Shown: piece by piece, positions 34,923 through 43,888 of the stretch
Numbering within the stretch: position 1 is the first letter of the stretch
How the letters are laid out: each line of letters begins with the position of its first letter
NCBI RefSeq assembly: GCF_900129845.1
Contig: NZ_FQXB01000001.1
Location: 434,001 to 498,000, forward strand
Reading direction: 5' to 3'
Origin: Cognatiyoonia sediminum
GTDB taxonomy: Bacteria > Pseudomonadota > Alphaproteobacteria > Rhodobacterales > Rhodobacteraceae
Length of the DNA: 64,000 nucleotides
The notes under the pieces: generated by a model
What the model was told of the DNA's origin: nothing
Database searches by the model: none
The model's input: only the letters and a program-made list of their open reading frames with translations
Made by a program: the position numbers and the translations under genes

Positions 34923-35822
34923 ATGATAAAAAGCCGGTTTACCCTGAAACAGCTCGAAGCTTTTGCTTTCGTGGTTGATTTGGGGACGTTTCGCGCGGCG
35001 GCTGAGGTTCTGGGGACCACGCAGCCGAATATCTCCGCGCGGATCGCCGCGTTGGAAGCGACGCTGGGCGCGACGCTTTTGCAAAGGGATGCAGGATCGG
35101 TGCGTCTGACAGCGGAAGGTGAGGCGCTTTTGGATAACGCGCGAGAGGTTTTGTGGGCCGGTGAGGCGCTGTTGGAAGCGGCGGGGCGCAGGGACAGTGT
35201 GACCGAGCGGTTGCGGCTTGGCGTGACGGAATTGGTTGCTTGCACGTGGTTGCAGCCGTTTCTGAAACGCCTTCGGGCTGAATATCCGCAGTTGAAGATT
35301 GAGCTGCAGGTCGATTTGTCGGCCAAGATCGATGATTTGTTAGGGGCGGGGCTATTGGACCTCGCGCTTCAAAATTTGCCGTTTTCGAGAAAAGTGAGTG
35401 CGCAAATCGCCCTAGGCCGTGTGCCTTATGTGTGGGTTGAGCGAGTGGAGGGCGCTGCGCAAGCGCGTGTTCGAAAGACCGTGGAGCAGCTCTTTGAACA
35501 GCCAGTGATGACACATGCGCGAGAGACCCAGGCGGGTCTTGCTTTGCACGATATGGCGCGGGAACGCGGGCTGGATGTGGGACAGATTGTGCATTCGAGT
35601 GCCTTATCGGCGTGTTTGCCGATGCTGCATGAAGGGGTTGGCGTCGCATTGCTGCCGTGTCCTCTGGTGCAGGGGGATGTAAGTCGTGGTGAATTGCGTC
35701 TGATTCAGGTGGATTGGGCGCCGCCGGAATTGGAGTTCTATGCGCGTTACCATGCGGATCGGGCGGCTCGGTTTGTGGGGCAGGCGGCTGAGGTGGCCGC
35801 AGAGGTTTTTGCTGCATCATAA
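34923..35822 (+). CDS. LysR-family transcriptional regulator, upstream of hyuA
   Basis: A 299-residue LysR regulator starting MIKSRFTLKQLEAFAFVVDL, with the recognition helix in GTTQPNISARIAALEATLGA and the wing RDAGSVRLTAEGEALLDNA. The effector domain begins TERLRLGVTELVACTWLQPF. It is followed on the same strand after about 90 bases by hyuA, so it may control the hydantoinase genes from the same side; many LysR genes are instead divergent from their targets. Confidence 0.92.
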   Translation: MIKSRFTLKQLEAFAFVVDLGTFRAAAEVLGTTQPNISARIAALEATLGATLLQRDAGSVRLTAEGEALLDNAREVLWAGEALLEAAGRRDSVTERLRLGVTELVACTWLQPFLKRLRAEYPQLKIELQVDLSAKIDDLLGAGLLDLALQNLPFSRKVSAQIALGRVPYVWVERVEGAAQARVRKTVEQLFEQPVMTHARETQAGLALHDMARERGLDVGQIVHSSALSACLPMLHEGVGVALLPCPLVQGDVSRGELRLIQVDWAPPELEFYARYHADRAARFVGQAAEVAAEVFAAS

Positions 35823-35914
35823 AAATTGATCAACTGCAGAAATTTAATCGATTTGATTGCTGGTGCGGTTTTGGTGTTGAGTGGCAATGTCATGTGATCA
35901 TTAAGAGGGCAGCC

Positions 35915-37993
35915 ATGAAATCCGCATCTATTCGCATGGGCGTCGATATTGGCGGAACCTTCACCGATGTAGTGTTGGAAAAACACGGAGAGGTGTTTTC
36001 GACCAAAGTTCTGACCACATACGGCGCGCCTGAGGATGCGATCATTGATGGGATGCGTCAGGTTTGTGCGCTTTGTGCGATTGAGCCGTCTGCGATTGAG
36101 CAGATCATTCACGGCACGACGCTGGCAACCAATGCATTGATCGAGCGGCGCGGGGCGAAAACGGCGCTGATCACGACGCAAGGATTTCGTGATGTGATCG
36201 AGATGCGGACCGAATCTCGGTTTGAGCAATACGATCTGAACCTGACCCTGCCGGAGCCATTGTTGCCGCGTCAGATGCGGTTCACGGTTCAAGAGCGTGT
36301 GAACGCCAAGGGTGAGATCATGATTGATCTTGATCCTGCCGAGGTCGAGCGCGTTGTCGATCAGATTGAGGAGGCGGGGTTCACCTCCGTCGCGATTGGG
36401 TTGATCCATTCCTATTTGAACCCAAAGCACGAACAGATGGTGCGCGATATTTTGCAGGCGCGCTTACCGGACGTCTCGGTTTCGATCTCTTCCGAAGTTT
36501 CCCCGCAGATGCGCGAATATGAACGGTTCAACACAGTTGTCGCCAATGCCTACATCAAGCCGTTGATGAGTTCTTATCTAGGTCGGCTTGAAGCGCGATT
36601 GGCCGGGGAAGGCGTGACCTGTCGCATCTTCCTGATGCACTCTGGCGGTGGGATTATTTCAATCCAGAATGCCTCGGATTTTCCGGTGCGTTTGGTCGAA
36701 TCCGGTCCGGCGGGCGGGGCGGTTTTTGCGGCCCATATCGCAGCACGCTACGGGTTAGATAAGGTTTTGTCCTTTGACATGGGCGGCACAACTGCGAAGA
36801 TTTGTTTGATCAAAGATCAGACGCCTAAAACCAGCCGTGTGTTTGAGGTGGCGCGAACCTATCGGTTCAAGAAAGGGTCGGGGATGCCGATTTCGATTCC
36901 TGTGATCGATATGGTGGAGATTGGGGCCGGTGGAGGATCGCTTGCGCATGTGGATGCGCTGAACCAAATCCGTGTTGGTCCAGAAAGCGCGGGGTCTGAA
37001 CCTGGGCCTGCTTGTTATGGCCGTGGCGGCGACCGGCCCGGCGTGACGGATGCTGATCTGGTTTTGGGTAAGCTTGATCCAGATAATTTTGCCGGTGGGT
37101 CGATCCAATTGCATCCAGATAACTCCCGTGCGGCCTTGGCGGCGCATGTGGGGGATCAACTGGATATGGAAGCCGTGGAGGCGGCGCATGGTGTGGCTGA
37201 GGTTGTGGATGAGAATATGGCCAATGCGGCGCGGGTTCACGCGGTGGAGAATGGCGAGGACCTGAGCGAATATACGATGATTGCTTTTGGTGGCGCGGCG
37301 CCGCTTCATGCGGGGCGGCTTTGCGAAAAGCTTGGCGTGGATCGGTTGATTGTGCCCCCCGGGGCGGGTGTTGGATCAGCGATTGGATTTTTGCGCGCGA
37401 CGTTCAGTTTTGAGGCCAATCGGTCGGTCTATATGAAGCTGAGCGATTTTGACCCCGAGGTCATCAAAGCTTTGCTGACCGAGTTGCGGGAGGAGGCGAC
37501 AGGCTTTGTGCGGACCTGTGACGCTGAGCCGGAGATACTGAGCGAGTTCAAGGTCTATATGCGCTACACGGGGCAGGGTTGGGAAATCCCCATTTCACTG
37601 ACCGAAGCGCAGGCGATGAAACCTGATGTGTCGGTCTTTGAGTCGCGGTTTGAAGAGGATTATACCAAGCTCTTTGGTCGCCCAGTCGCAGGTATGGATA
37701 TTGAGATTACTGTGTGGTCAGTCAACGCGACAACGCCGCAAGAACAGGTTGATTTGATTGATGTGGAGAGAGGCGGCGGTGTTGCTTCGGCAGAAGGTCA
37801 ACGCCCTGTCTTTGATGCGGCAGAGGGCGCTTATCTCGACGCGGACGTAGTGCTACGGGATGGCATGGTAACAGGCGCTGTTGCGCAGGGACCGGTTGCG
37901 ATCACGGAAGATGAAACCACGATCATTGTCCCTGCCAGCCGCAAGGCAATCCGTCAGCCCGATGGCTGCATTGATGTTGTGAAGAAGGGATAA
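35915..37993 (+). CDS. hyuA: hydantoinase/oxoprolinase family protein, HyuA-type subunit
   Basis: ATP-using ring-opening enzyme subunit of the N-methylhydantoinase A / 5-oxoprolinase family. The start at 35915 (MKSASIRMGVDIGGTFTDVV) has GAGGG upstream and places the ASKHA-fold phosphate-binding motif GVDIGGTFTD at residues 9-18. Further marks are HGTTLATNALIERRGAKTAL, VESGPAGGAVFAAHIA, LSFDMGGTTAKICLI and GAGGGSLAHVDA. The 692-residue length is normal. hyuB follows after 4 bases. The substrate (hydantoin, oxoproline, acetone or another cyclic or carbonyl compound) is not shown by sequence. Confidence 0.92.
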   Translation: MKSASIRMGVDIGGTFTDVVLEKHGEVFSTKVLTTYGAPEDAIIDGMRQVCALCAIEPSAIEQIIHGTTLATNALIERRGAKTALITTQGFRDVIEMRTESRFEQYDLNLTLPEPLLPRQMRFTVQERVNAKGEIMIDLDPAEVERVVDQIEEAGFTSVAIGLIHSYLNPKHEQMVRDILQARLPDVSVSISSEVSPQMREYERFNTVVANAYIKPLMSSYLGRLEARLAGEGVTCRIFLMHSGGGIISIQNASDFPVRLVESGPAGGAVFAAHIAARYGLDKVLSFDMGGTTAKICLIKDQTPKTSRVFEVARTYRFKKGSGMPISIPVIDMVEIGAGGGSLAHVDALNQIRVGPESAGSEPGPACYGRGGDRPGVTDADLVLGKLDPDNFAGGSIQLHPDNSRAALAAHVGDQLDMEAVEAAHGVAEVVDENMANAARVHAVENGEDLSEYTMIAFGGAAPLHAGRLCEKLGVDRLIVPPGAGVGSAIGFLRATFSFEANRSVYMKLSDFDPEVIKALLTELREEATGFVRTCDAEPEILSEFKVYMRYTGQGWEIPISLTEAQAMKPDVSVFESRFEEDYTKLFGRPVAGMDIEITVWSVNATTPQEQVDLIDVERGGGVASAEGQRPVFDAAEGAYLDADVVLRDGMVTGAVAQGPVAITEDETTIIVPASRKAIRQPDGCIDVVKKG

Positions 37994-37997
37994 GGTC

Positions 37998-39707
37998 ATG
38001 GCTCAGACACATTCGACAGTGGCCTATCAGGTGATGTGGAACCGCTTGATTTCGGTGGTTGAGGAACAAGCCCAGGCTTTGGTGCGCACGGCTTTTTCGA
38101 CGTCTGTGCGCGAGGCGGGGGATTTGTCGGCGGGGGTTTATGACCTGCATGGCAACATGCTCGCGCAGGCGGTGACGGGGACGCCCGGACACGTGAACGC
38201 GATGGCCGATGCGGTGGCGCATTTCATTTGCCGCATTGGGCGCGAGAATATGTTCGAAGGCGATGTCTATATCACCAACGACCCGTGGGAGGGCACGGGC
38301 CATTTGCATGACATCACCATGGTCACGCCGTCCTTTCATAAGGGTTCTTTGGTTGGCTTTCTTGCCTGCACGGCGCACATCGTCGACATTGGCGGACGCG
38401 GGTTTGGAGCCGATGCGCACAGTGTTTATGAAGAAGGGCTGTATATCCCGATCATGAAATTTGCGGATCGGGGAGAGGTCGATGACACTTTGGTGCGGAT
38501 CATTCGCGGCAACGTGCGTGAGCCGGATCAGTTGATTGGGGATGTCTATGCGCTCGCGACCTGTAATGAGATTGGGCATCGTCGCTTAATCGACATGATG
38601 GAAGAGTTTGGACTTGAGAATTTGGAGGGGATCGCGGAGTTCATCCTAACCAACTCTCGCAAGGCCACTTTGGAGCGGATCGCCGCCTTGCCTCAGACCT
38701 CGGCCACAGGATCAATGACGATGGACGGGTTTGATCGGCCGATTACGTTGCAGGTGAAGGTCTCGGTTGAAGGGGATCGGATTGTCACTGATTTTGAGGG
38801 CACAACAGGAGTCGATGAGAAAGGCATCAACTGCCCGTTGGTCTATACCAAGGCCTATGCTTGCTATGCCCTGAAAGTTGCCATTGCACCGGAAATTCCT
38901 AACAACGCTGCCTCTCTCGCACCGTTTGAGGTAGTGGCGCCCGAAGGCACGATCGTGAATGCGGTGCATCCGGCCCCAGTGGCCTTGCGCCATATCGTTG
39001 GGCATTTCGTGCCGGACGCGGTGTTTGATGCTTTTGACAAGATTGTACCATTGTTGGTGCCAGCTGAAGGCGCGGGGTGTTTGTGTAACTTCCAAGTGTC
39101 TTTGCGGCCTCGGACCGATGGGCCGGCACCAGAGGATGCGCGGCGGTCAGAGGTGTTAACGTTTAACTCTGGCGGCTCGGGCGCGCGGCCTGAGTTTGAC
39201 GGGTTGAATGCGACGGCGTTTCCTTCTGGTGTGATGACGATGCCGATTGAGGCGACGGAGCACGCAGGCCCTGTGATCATCTGGCGCAAAGAGCTGCGCG
39301 AAGGCAGCGGTGGCGCGGGCAAGATGCGGGGTGGTCTTGGGCAGCACATGGAAGTCGGTGCTATGGAAGGGCATGAGTTTGACATTCAAGCGATGTTTGA
39401 CCGGCGCGATCATCCGGCCCGCGGGCGTCGTGGCGGGCAGGGGGGTGCGGCCACCGAAATCGCGCAGGATGATGGCAGGGCGATGACTGTGAAGGGCAAG
39501 CAGTTCGTGCCCCATGGTCGGAAAGTTGTCATGGCGTTTCCCGGTGGCGCTGGCTACGGCGATCCGAAAGAACGATCTGCGGAGTTGGTGAAGCGTGATT
39601 TGGCGCGGGGCTATATTTCGGCGAATACGGCACAAGAGGTCTATGGATTGTCGGGCGCTGATGTAGCGGATGTCGAAGAGGCTGTGCGCAAGGGCGAAGC
39701 CTTCTGA
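37998..39707 (+). CDS. hyuB: hydantoinase B/oxoprolinase family protein, HyuB-type subunit
   Basis: Partner subunit of HyuA. The 569-residue protein begins MAQTHSTVAYQVMWNRLISV and shows the family motifs GDVYITNDPWEGTGHLHDIT, GFLACTAHIVDIGGRGFGAD, CPLVYTKAYACYALK, and the glycine-rich C-terminus GGAGYGDPKERSAELVKRDL. It lies 4 bases after hyuA with its own ribosome site (AAGG). The two subunits normally form one enzyme. After it comes a membrane hydroxylase gene. Confidence 0.93.
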   Translation: MAQTHSTVAYQVMWNRLISVVEEQAQALVRTAFSTSVREAGDLSAGVYDLHGNMLAQAVTGTPGHVNAMADAVAHFICRIGRENMFEGDVYITNDPWEGTGHLHDITMVTPSFHKGSLVGFLACTAHIVDIGGRGFGADAHSVYEEGLYIPIMKFADRGEVDDTLVRIIRGNVREPDQLIGDVYALATCNEIGHRRLIDMMEEFGLENLEGIAEFILTNSRKATLERIAALPQTSATGSMTMDGFDRPITLQVKVSVEGDRIVTDFEGTTGVDEKGINCPLVYTKAYACYALKVAIAPEIPNNAASLAPFEVVAPEGTIVNAVHPAPVALRHIVGHFVPDAVFDAFDKIVPLLVPAEGAGCLCNFQVSLRPRTDGPAPEDARRSEVLTFNSGGSGARPEFDGLNATAFPSGVMTMPIEATEHAGPVIIWRKELREGSGGAGKMRGGLGQHMEVGAMEGHEFDIQAMFDRRDHPARGRRGGQGGAATEIAQDDGRAMTVKGKQFVPHGRKVVMAFPGGAGYGDPKERSAELVKRDLARGYISANTAQEVYGLSGADVADVEEAVRKGEAF

Positions 39708-39775
39708 GATTTGCCGCGACGTCCGGCTTGGCGATTTAAACTGCTTCGAGTTACGTTGGGTGAAAGGAGAAAACC

Positions 39776-40501
39776 ATGATTCCAACCCTGCGCGTTTTGA
39801 TGCATATGGGCGGTTTGCATCGACTGGCACCGTTCTTTCTGATCGGTTTGGTTGTTCTATTCGCGCAGTTTGAAGCGTGGATGTTGATCGCTTTGGGCTA
39901 TGGTGTCGTTGCCCAGTTTTTTGTCGAGTACTGCATGCACCGGTTCCTGTATCATCGGGAGCCGCCGACCGATCAGGGTGTGTTCAATGACCTGTATCGG
40001 TCGCACATTGGGCATCATGAATTCCCCACGGATCCTGAGTTCTTCACCGGCGATGACCATTGGTTCGCTGTGAGGTTCGGCTTGGTGTCCGTTGTGGTGC
40101 ATACGCTTGCGCTGTGGCCGTTAATCGGGGTGACCAACGCGGCTTTGTTCGCGGTCGTTGCGATCTTTGTGGGGTCAATTGGGGCGTTCACCTTCTACGA
40201 ATACTGCCACACGATTGCGCATTTGAATGTTCCAAAGGGCCGGATTGCGCAGCGGATCACCAGGAGCCATTTGGCGCATCATTATCAAGATCATCATGCG
40301 ACCTATCATGTCAGTTTTGGTATGGGGTGGATCGATCGTTTGTTCGGCACAAAGCATGACGCCGATGTGGCGCGTCAGCGCTATGACCGCGAGACGATGT
40401 TGAGTTTGGGCATGGACCCAGAGGATTTGCGGCTGGTAACGGCGCGCAAAGCTTATGGGATTACCAAGATGCCGCGGAACAGCGCTGCCAAGTCGACTTA
40501 G
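39776..40501 (+). CDS. sterol desaturase / fatty acid hydroxylase family membrane protein
   Basis: Integral membrane di-iron oxygenase of 241 residues. A strong AAAGGAG precedes the ATG. Hydrophobic segments flank the histidine boxes: FVEYCMHRFLYHRE (HRFLYH), RSHIGHHEFP (HxxHH-like), YEYCHTIAHL, and SHLAHHYQDHHATYHVSFG. These His clusters bind the two irons. The protein could hydroxylate fatty acids or sphingolipid- or hopanoid-like lipids; the substrate is unknown. It has its own start region 68 bases after hyuB and might be co-transcribed with hyuAB. Confidence 0.9.
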   Translation: MIPTLRVLMHMGGLHRLAPFFLIGLVVLFAQFEAWMLIALGYGVVAQFFVEYCMHRFLYHREPPTDQGVFNDLYRSHIGHHEFPTDPEFFTGDDHWFAVRFGLVSVVVHTLALWPLIGVTNAALFAVVAIFVGSIGAFTFYEYCHTIAHLNVPKGRIAQRITRSHLAHHYQDHHATYHVSFGMGWIDRLFGTKHDADVARQRYDRETMLSLGMDPEDLRLVTARKAYGITKMPRNSAAKST

Positions 40502-40639
40502 TTCCTTAGAAACGTAGTACGTGTGTTTTCAGTTGCTGCGCGACAGTAGGTTTGCGCCCGAGCCCGAGGGCGGCTCTGTGTTTGCACCGAATGTGCCGCA
40601 AAGTGCTTAGGTTGCAAATTTTTTCTTACGTAGTTCATT

Positions 40640-40693
40640 CGCGCCCGCCCTGGGGGACGGGATCGGGCGCGAACCGTATCGCGGGCGATCCGG
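40640..40693. repeat. dispersed double-hairpin intergenic repeat, copy 2
   Basis: Close copy of the element at 3967-4022: CGCGCCCGCCCTGGG, then GGGCGCGAACCG, then ATCGC/GCGAT around GG and a shared CGATCCGG end. The differences preserve or slightly weaken the stems. It lies between the hydroxylase gene and the broken enolase-superfamily gene. A further weak likeness (GCGCCCGAGCCCGAGGGCGG) lies at about 40554. Confidence 0.75.
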
Positions 40694-40731
40694 AGGCGAG
40701 GTTTAGTGGAGTGAATTCGGAGTTCGGGCGA

Positions 40732-41835
40732 TTAGCGATAAATTGCAACGGGATCACCGATGCTATAGTAATCCGGTTCCACGCCCAGTCTGGGCGTGTC
40801 TGTCGCGAAGAGCTTCCCATCTTTGACAGTCGGCCCGCCGATGCCGGTTGAGCGGGTGTTGTAGTTGTGCAGGTCAGTGGAATTGATGAGGTAGTCTTCG
40901 GGCGTTGAGGCCGCGAAATGGGCCACGGCGGAGGACGTAATCTCGCCGCCCCACGTATCCTCCGACACAACAGGAATGCGATTTGCGATGAGGAAATCGC
41001 GCACGCGCCGCGCTTTGGCGAGGCCGCTGAGGTTTGAGATCTTGAGACAGCAGATTTCCGCCCCTTGGTCCTGAACAATGCGCTGTGCCGCGCGCATTCC
41101 CGTGACGCATTCGTCGAGCTTCATTGGCTAGCTGACATGGCGACGCACCTGTTGGCATTCCTCGTAGGTGTGGCAGGGCTGTTCAAGGATGTAGTCGAGG
41201 TCTTTGGTGGCATTGGCGACGCGTATTACACTGTCGACCCGCCAACCTTGGTTCGCATCTGCCGTCGCCTTTTCGCCCTTTTGTAGCAGCGGGACTGTAC
41301 TGCGTATGCGGTCGATGTCGACCTCCCAATCTGCGCCAACTTTGACCTGAAACTGACGATAGCCCGCAGCGCGGTGTTGATTGAGTTCGGCCTTGGTTTC
41401 TTCGACGGATTCCTGAGGGGCCACGCGGTACATCGGCGCCCCATCGGTGAGTTTGCCGCCGATCAGCATCCAGACCGGCACCTCCAGAGCTTTGCCCAGA
41501 ATGTCATAGCAAGCCGCGATAATGGGTGATTTTGCGTATCTGTGGCCTTGGACGGCGTGGTCCATCGCGTAGTCAATCGCGTCGATCTGGCGTGGGTCTT
41601 GACCTATGAGAACGGGTGCAAGGAGTTTTGCGGTGGCTGCGACACCCTGCGAATGCGCGACCATGTAATTCTCGCCGCAGGGTGTGAATTCGCCACAACC
41701 CGTGATGCCTGCGTCGGTTTCAATCACAACGACGGAGGCCTTGGCAACGGAGATCTCGTTGCCCGCGCCCTAGCCATAAGTGCCTCCCACATAGGGTAGG
41801 TCTGTCTGGTAAATGCGTAGGGTGGTGATTTTCAT
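40732..41835 (-). pseudogene. mandelate racemase/muconate lactonizing (enolase-superfamily) gene with two in-frame TAG codons
   Basis: A reading frame of 368 codons from ATG 41835 to TAA 40732 is intact except for TAG at codon 22 (41770-41772) and at codon 236 (41128-41130). The reading is MKITTLRIYQTDLPYVGGTY, then a TAG after a Gly, then GAGNEISVAKASVVV. The protein is a clear enolase-superfamily member: GCGEFTPCGENY, HRYAKSPIIAACYDILGKAL, the lysine strand QVKVG, metal ligands in TADANQGW, LEQPC and LDECV, then CLKISNLSGLAKARR and SEDTWGGEIT. It is probably a hydroxyproline- or sugar-acid-type dehydratase or epimerase by family style. There is no frameshift, so decay is recent or the stops are read through. 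It is converging on the hydroxylase gene. Confidence 0.85.
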
Positions 41836-41856
41836 GTGAGTGTTCAAAGTGGTTTG

Positions 41857-41870
41857 CACGTTGCAACGTG
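41857..41870. promoter_or_regulatory. perfect 14-base palindrome upstream of the broken enolase-superfamily gene
   Basis: CACGTTGCAACGTG is a perfect palindrome 22 bases upstream of the ATG at 41835. The position fits an operator of a dimeric regulator. It is still intact although the gene after it is interrupted. Confidence 0.5.
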
Positions 41871-41904
41871 TCAGAACGCAAGCTTTAGGTAAATCAGTTT
41901 TTGT

Positions 41905-42273
41905 CTAAACGGATTTATCGTCTTTTTTGGAAACCAGATCTGCAAATACCTTAGCGACTGTGCCTACAACGGCGATGATCATCGTTCCGATGATTACTTG
42001 GCAAAGAAAAACACCAAATAATACGACGTTGAGCAAGCTGAACAAAAATAGAGCAACAAATACTTGAGCGAAATGGCGCCAGCTCACGCGTTTGATCAAG
42101 CAATAGTATTAGACACCGGCGAAGATTATCACAATGTTAGCGACACCAATGGCCTGAATGGACATTTGCTGACCAGTTAGACCACCATAAAATCCGACAA
42201 CGAAGCCACCTAGGAACGTTAGACCCCATAAGCAAAGCGCGTGAAACAGAACAGTTTTAAGATTCCTAGGCAT
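41905..42273 (-). pseudogene. small multi-spanning membrane protein gene with one in-frame stop
   Basis: From ATG 42273 the frame reads MPRNLKTVLFHALCLWGLTF and LGGFVVGFYGGLTGQQMSIQ, up to a TAA at codon 55 (42109-42111). The same frame then continues YYCLIKRVSWRHFAQVFVAL and LFSLLNVVLFGVFLCQVIIG to DKSV, ending at 41905. Without the TAA it would be a 122-residue protein with about four hydrophobic segments. The second half lacks an ATG or ribosome site, so it is not a separate gene. A 54-residue product may still be made. No family recognised. Confidence 0.68.
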
Positions 42274-42315
42274 AGTGCGTTTCAGACTTTCGATGAAAAC
42301 TAGGATTGGATTAGG

Positions 42316-42642
42316 TCAAATCGAAAAACTAGTCCCGCAGCCGCAAGAACTGGTCGCATTCGGGTTGTTGATCACAAACCGCGCGCCAATCAGTTCTTCG
42401 GTGAAGTCAATCACAGCTTCGGTCAGGAACGGCAAAGACACATCATCAATGACGACTTTCTCTCCCGCGCCTTCCAGCACCAAGTCTCCATCTTTGACGT
42501 CATCGAGATCAATCTCATACTGGAAGCCAGAACACCCGCCGCCTTCGACTGCGACCCGTAGGGCTTTGCCTTGATCGGAAGCACCAATCTCGGCCAGACG
42601 CTCAAATGCGCGTTCGGTCACTTTGGGGGGAAGGGTGAGCAT
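42316..42642 (-). CDS. erpA: iron-sulfur cluster insertion protein ErpA
   Basis: A-type carrier that delivers iron-sulfur clusters to apoproteins. The 108-residue protein has the three conserved cysteines in GGGCSGFQYEI and SSCGCGTSFSI. The latter half reads LPFLTEAVIDFTEELIGARF. Starts MLTLPPKVTERAFERLAEIG. It is divergent from dgt with 73 bases between the starts. Confidence 0.94.
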   Translation of the reverse strand: MLTLPPKVTERAFERLAEIGASDQGKALRVAVEGGGCSGFQYEIDLDDVKDGDLVLEGAGEKVVIDDVSLPFLTEAVIDFTEELIGARFVINNPNATSSCGCGTSFSI

Positions 42643-42715
42643 TTTAAAGACCTATTCGTCGGGTTCGAACCCATATATAAGGGCAGCAGGCAAAGACGAC
42701 AAGGCAGGCAAGGGC

Positions 42716-43888
42716 ATGGCAGCGCCTTATGCGACCGATCCGAGCAATGTGCGCGGTCGGTTATTTCCTGAAGAGGAATCCCTCTTTCGATCCCCGTTCC
42801 AACGGGATCGGGATCGTATCATTCATGCAAGCGCGTTTCGGCGGCTGAAGCATAAGACCCAAGTTTTTATTGAACATGAGGGCGACTACTTTCGCACCCG
42901 TCTTACACACTCAATTGAGGTGGCTCAAGTTGCGCGAACCGTGGCGGCGGCGTTGGAGTTGAACGTAGAGCTGACCGAGGCCGTCGCCTTGGCGCATGAC
43001 TTGGGCCACACACCGTTCGGGCACACAGGAGAAGACGCGCTGGACCGTCTGATGCAGCCCTATGGCGGGTTTGACCACAACGCGCAGGCTCTGCGGATCG
43101 TGACATCGTTGGAACGACACTATGCCGAATGGGACGGGCTGAACCTGACGTGGGAAACCTTGGAAGGCATTGCTAAGCACAATGGGCCGGTGACAGGTGA
43201 CATCCCATATGCCTTAGCGCTTTATAACGAGCGGCATGATTTGGAGTTGAACACCCACGCCAGTGCGGAGGCGCAAGCGGCGGCCTTGGCGGATGACATT
43301 GCCTACAACAATCATGACCTGCATGATGGTTTGCGGGCGGAGTTGTTTAGCACCGATGAATTGGCAGAGATGCCGATTTTGCAAGATTGCTTTGCGGAAG
43401 TGGATCGCAAGTATCCGGGCCTCAATTACTATCGCCGTCGGCACGAGGCGTTACGCCGGTTCTTTGGTATTTTGGTGGAGGACGTTATTGTCGTCAGCCG
43501 CCGCAAATTGGCGGAGCTTGGTCCAGCGAGTGTACATGACGTGCGCCATGCGGGTCGGATGATGGTGCAGTTCACACCAGAACTTTGGGAAGACCTGAAG
43601 GTCATCCGCAAGTTTCTCTTCACCCGTATGTACCGTGCCCCCGTCGTGATCGAGATGCGCGAGGCGGTCACGCATATGATCGATGAGCTTTTCCCGTTTT
43701 TCATGGAAAACCCCGAGGAATTGCCAAAGCAATGGCGCAAAGATGTGGCCTGCGCGGGGAGCGAAACTGCTTTGGCGCGGATCGTTTCTGATTATATTGC
43801 TGGAATGACTGATCGGTTTGCGATCCAAGAACACAAGCGTCTGATTGGGGGGACGCCCGTACCGCCGGGAGTAACTGATGGCACTTGA
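42716..43888 (+). CDS. dgt: deoxyguanosinetriphosphate triphosphohydrolase-like protein
   Basis: HD-domain dNTPase that releases triphosphate from deoxynucleotides. The ATG at 42716 (MAAPYATDPSNVRGRLFPEE) fits the 390-residue subtype 2 length; a longer frame upstream has no family likeness. Motifs: SPFQRDRDRIIHASAFRRLK, RLTHSIEVAQVARTVA, and ALAHDLGHTPFGHTGEDALD with the metal-binding HD pair. YNNHDLHDGLRA comes later. The antiporter gene overlaps its end by 11 bases. Confidence 0.94.
   Translation: MAAPYATDPSNVRGRLFPEEESLFRSPFQRDRDRIIHASAFRRLKHKTQVFIEHEGDYFRTRLTHSIEVAQVARTVAAALELNVELTEAVALAHDLGHTPFGHTGEDALDRLMQPYGGFDHNAQALRIVTSLERHYAEWDGLNLTWETLEGIAKHNGPVTGDIPYALALYNERHDLELNTHASAEAQAAALADDIAYNNHDLHDGLRAELFSTDELAEMPILQDCFAEVDRKYPGLNYYRRRHEALRRFFGILVEDVIVVSRRKLAELGPASVHDVRHAGRMMVQFTPELWEDLKVIRKFLFTRMYRAPVVIEMREAVTHMIDELFPFFMENPEELPKQWRKDVACAGSETALARIVSDYIAGMTDRFAIQEHKRLIGGTPVPPGVTDGT

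Noticed and set aside
40732-42273. Dedicated stop-codon reassignment (TAG recoding) in this organism
   Set aside because: One neighbouring gene is interrupted by TAA rather than TAG, and intact genes in the window end normally at TAG (for example zapA), so ordinary nonsense mutation is simpler.
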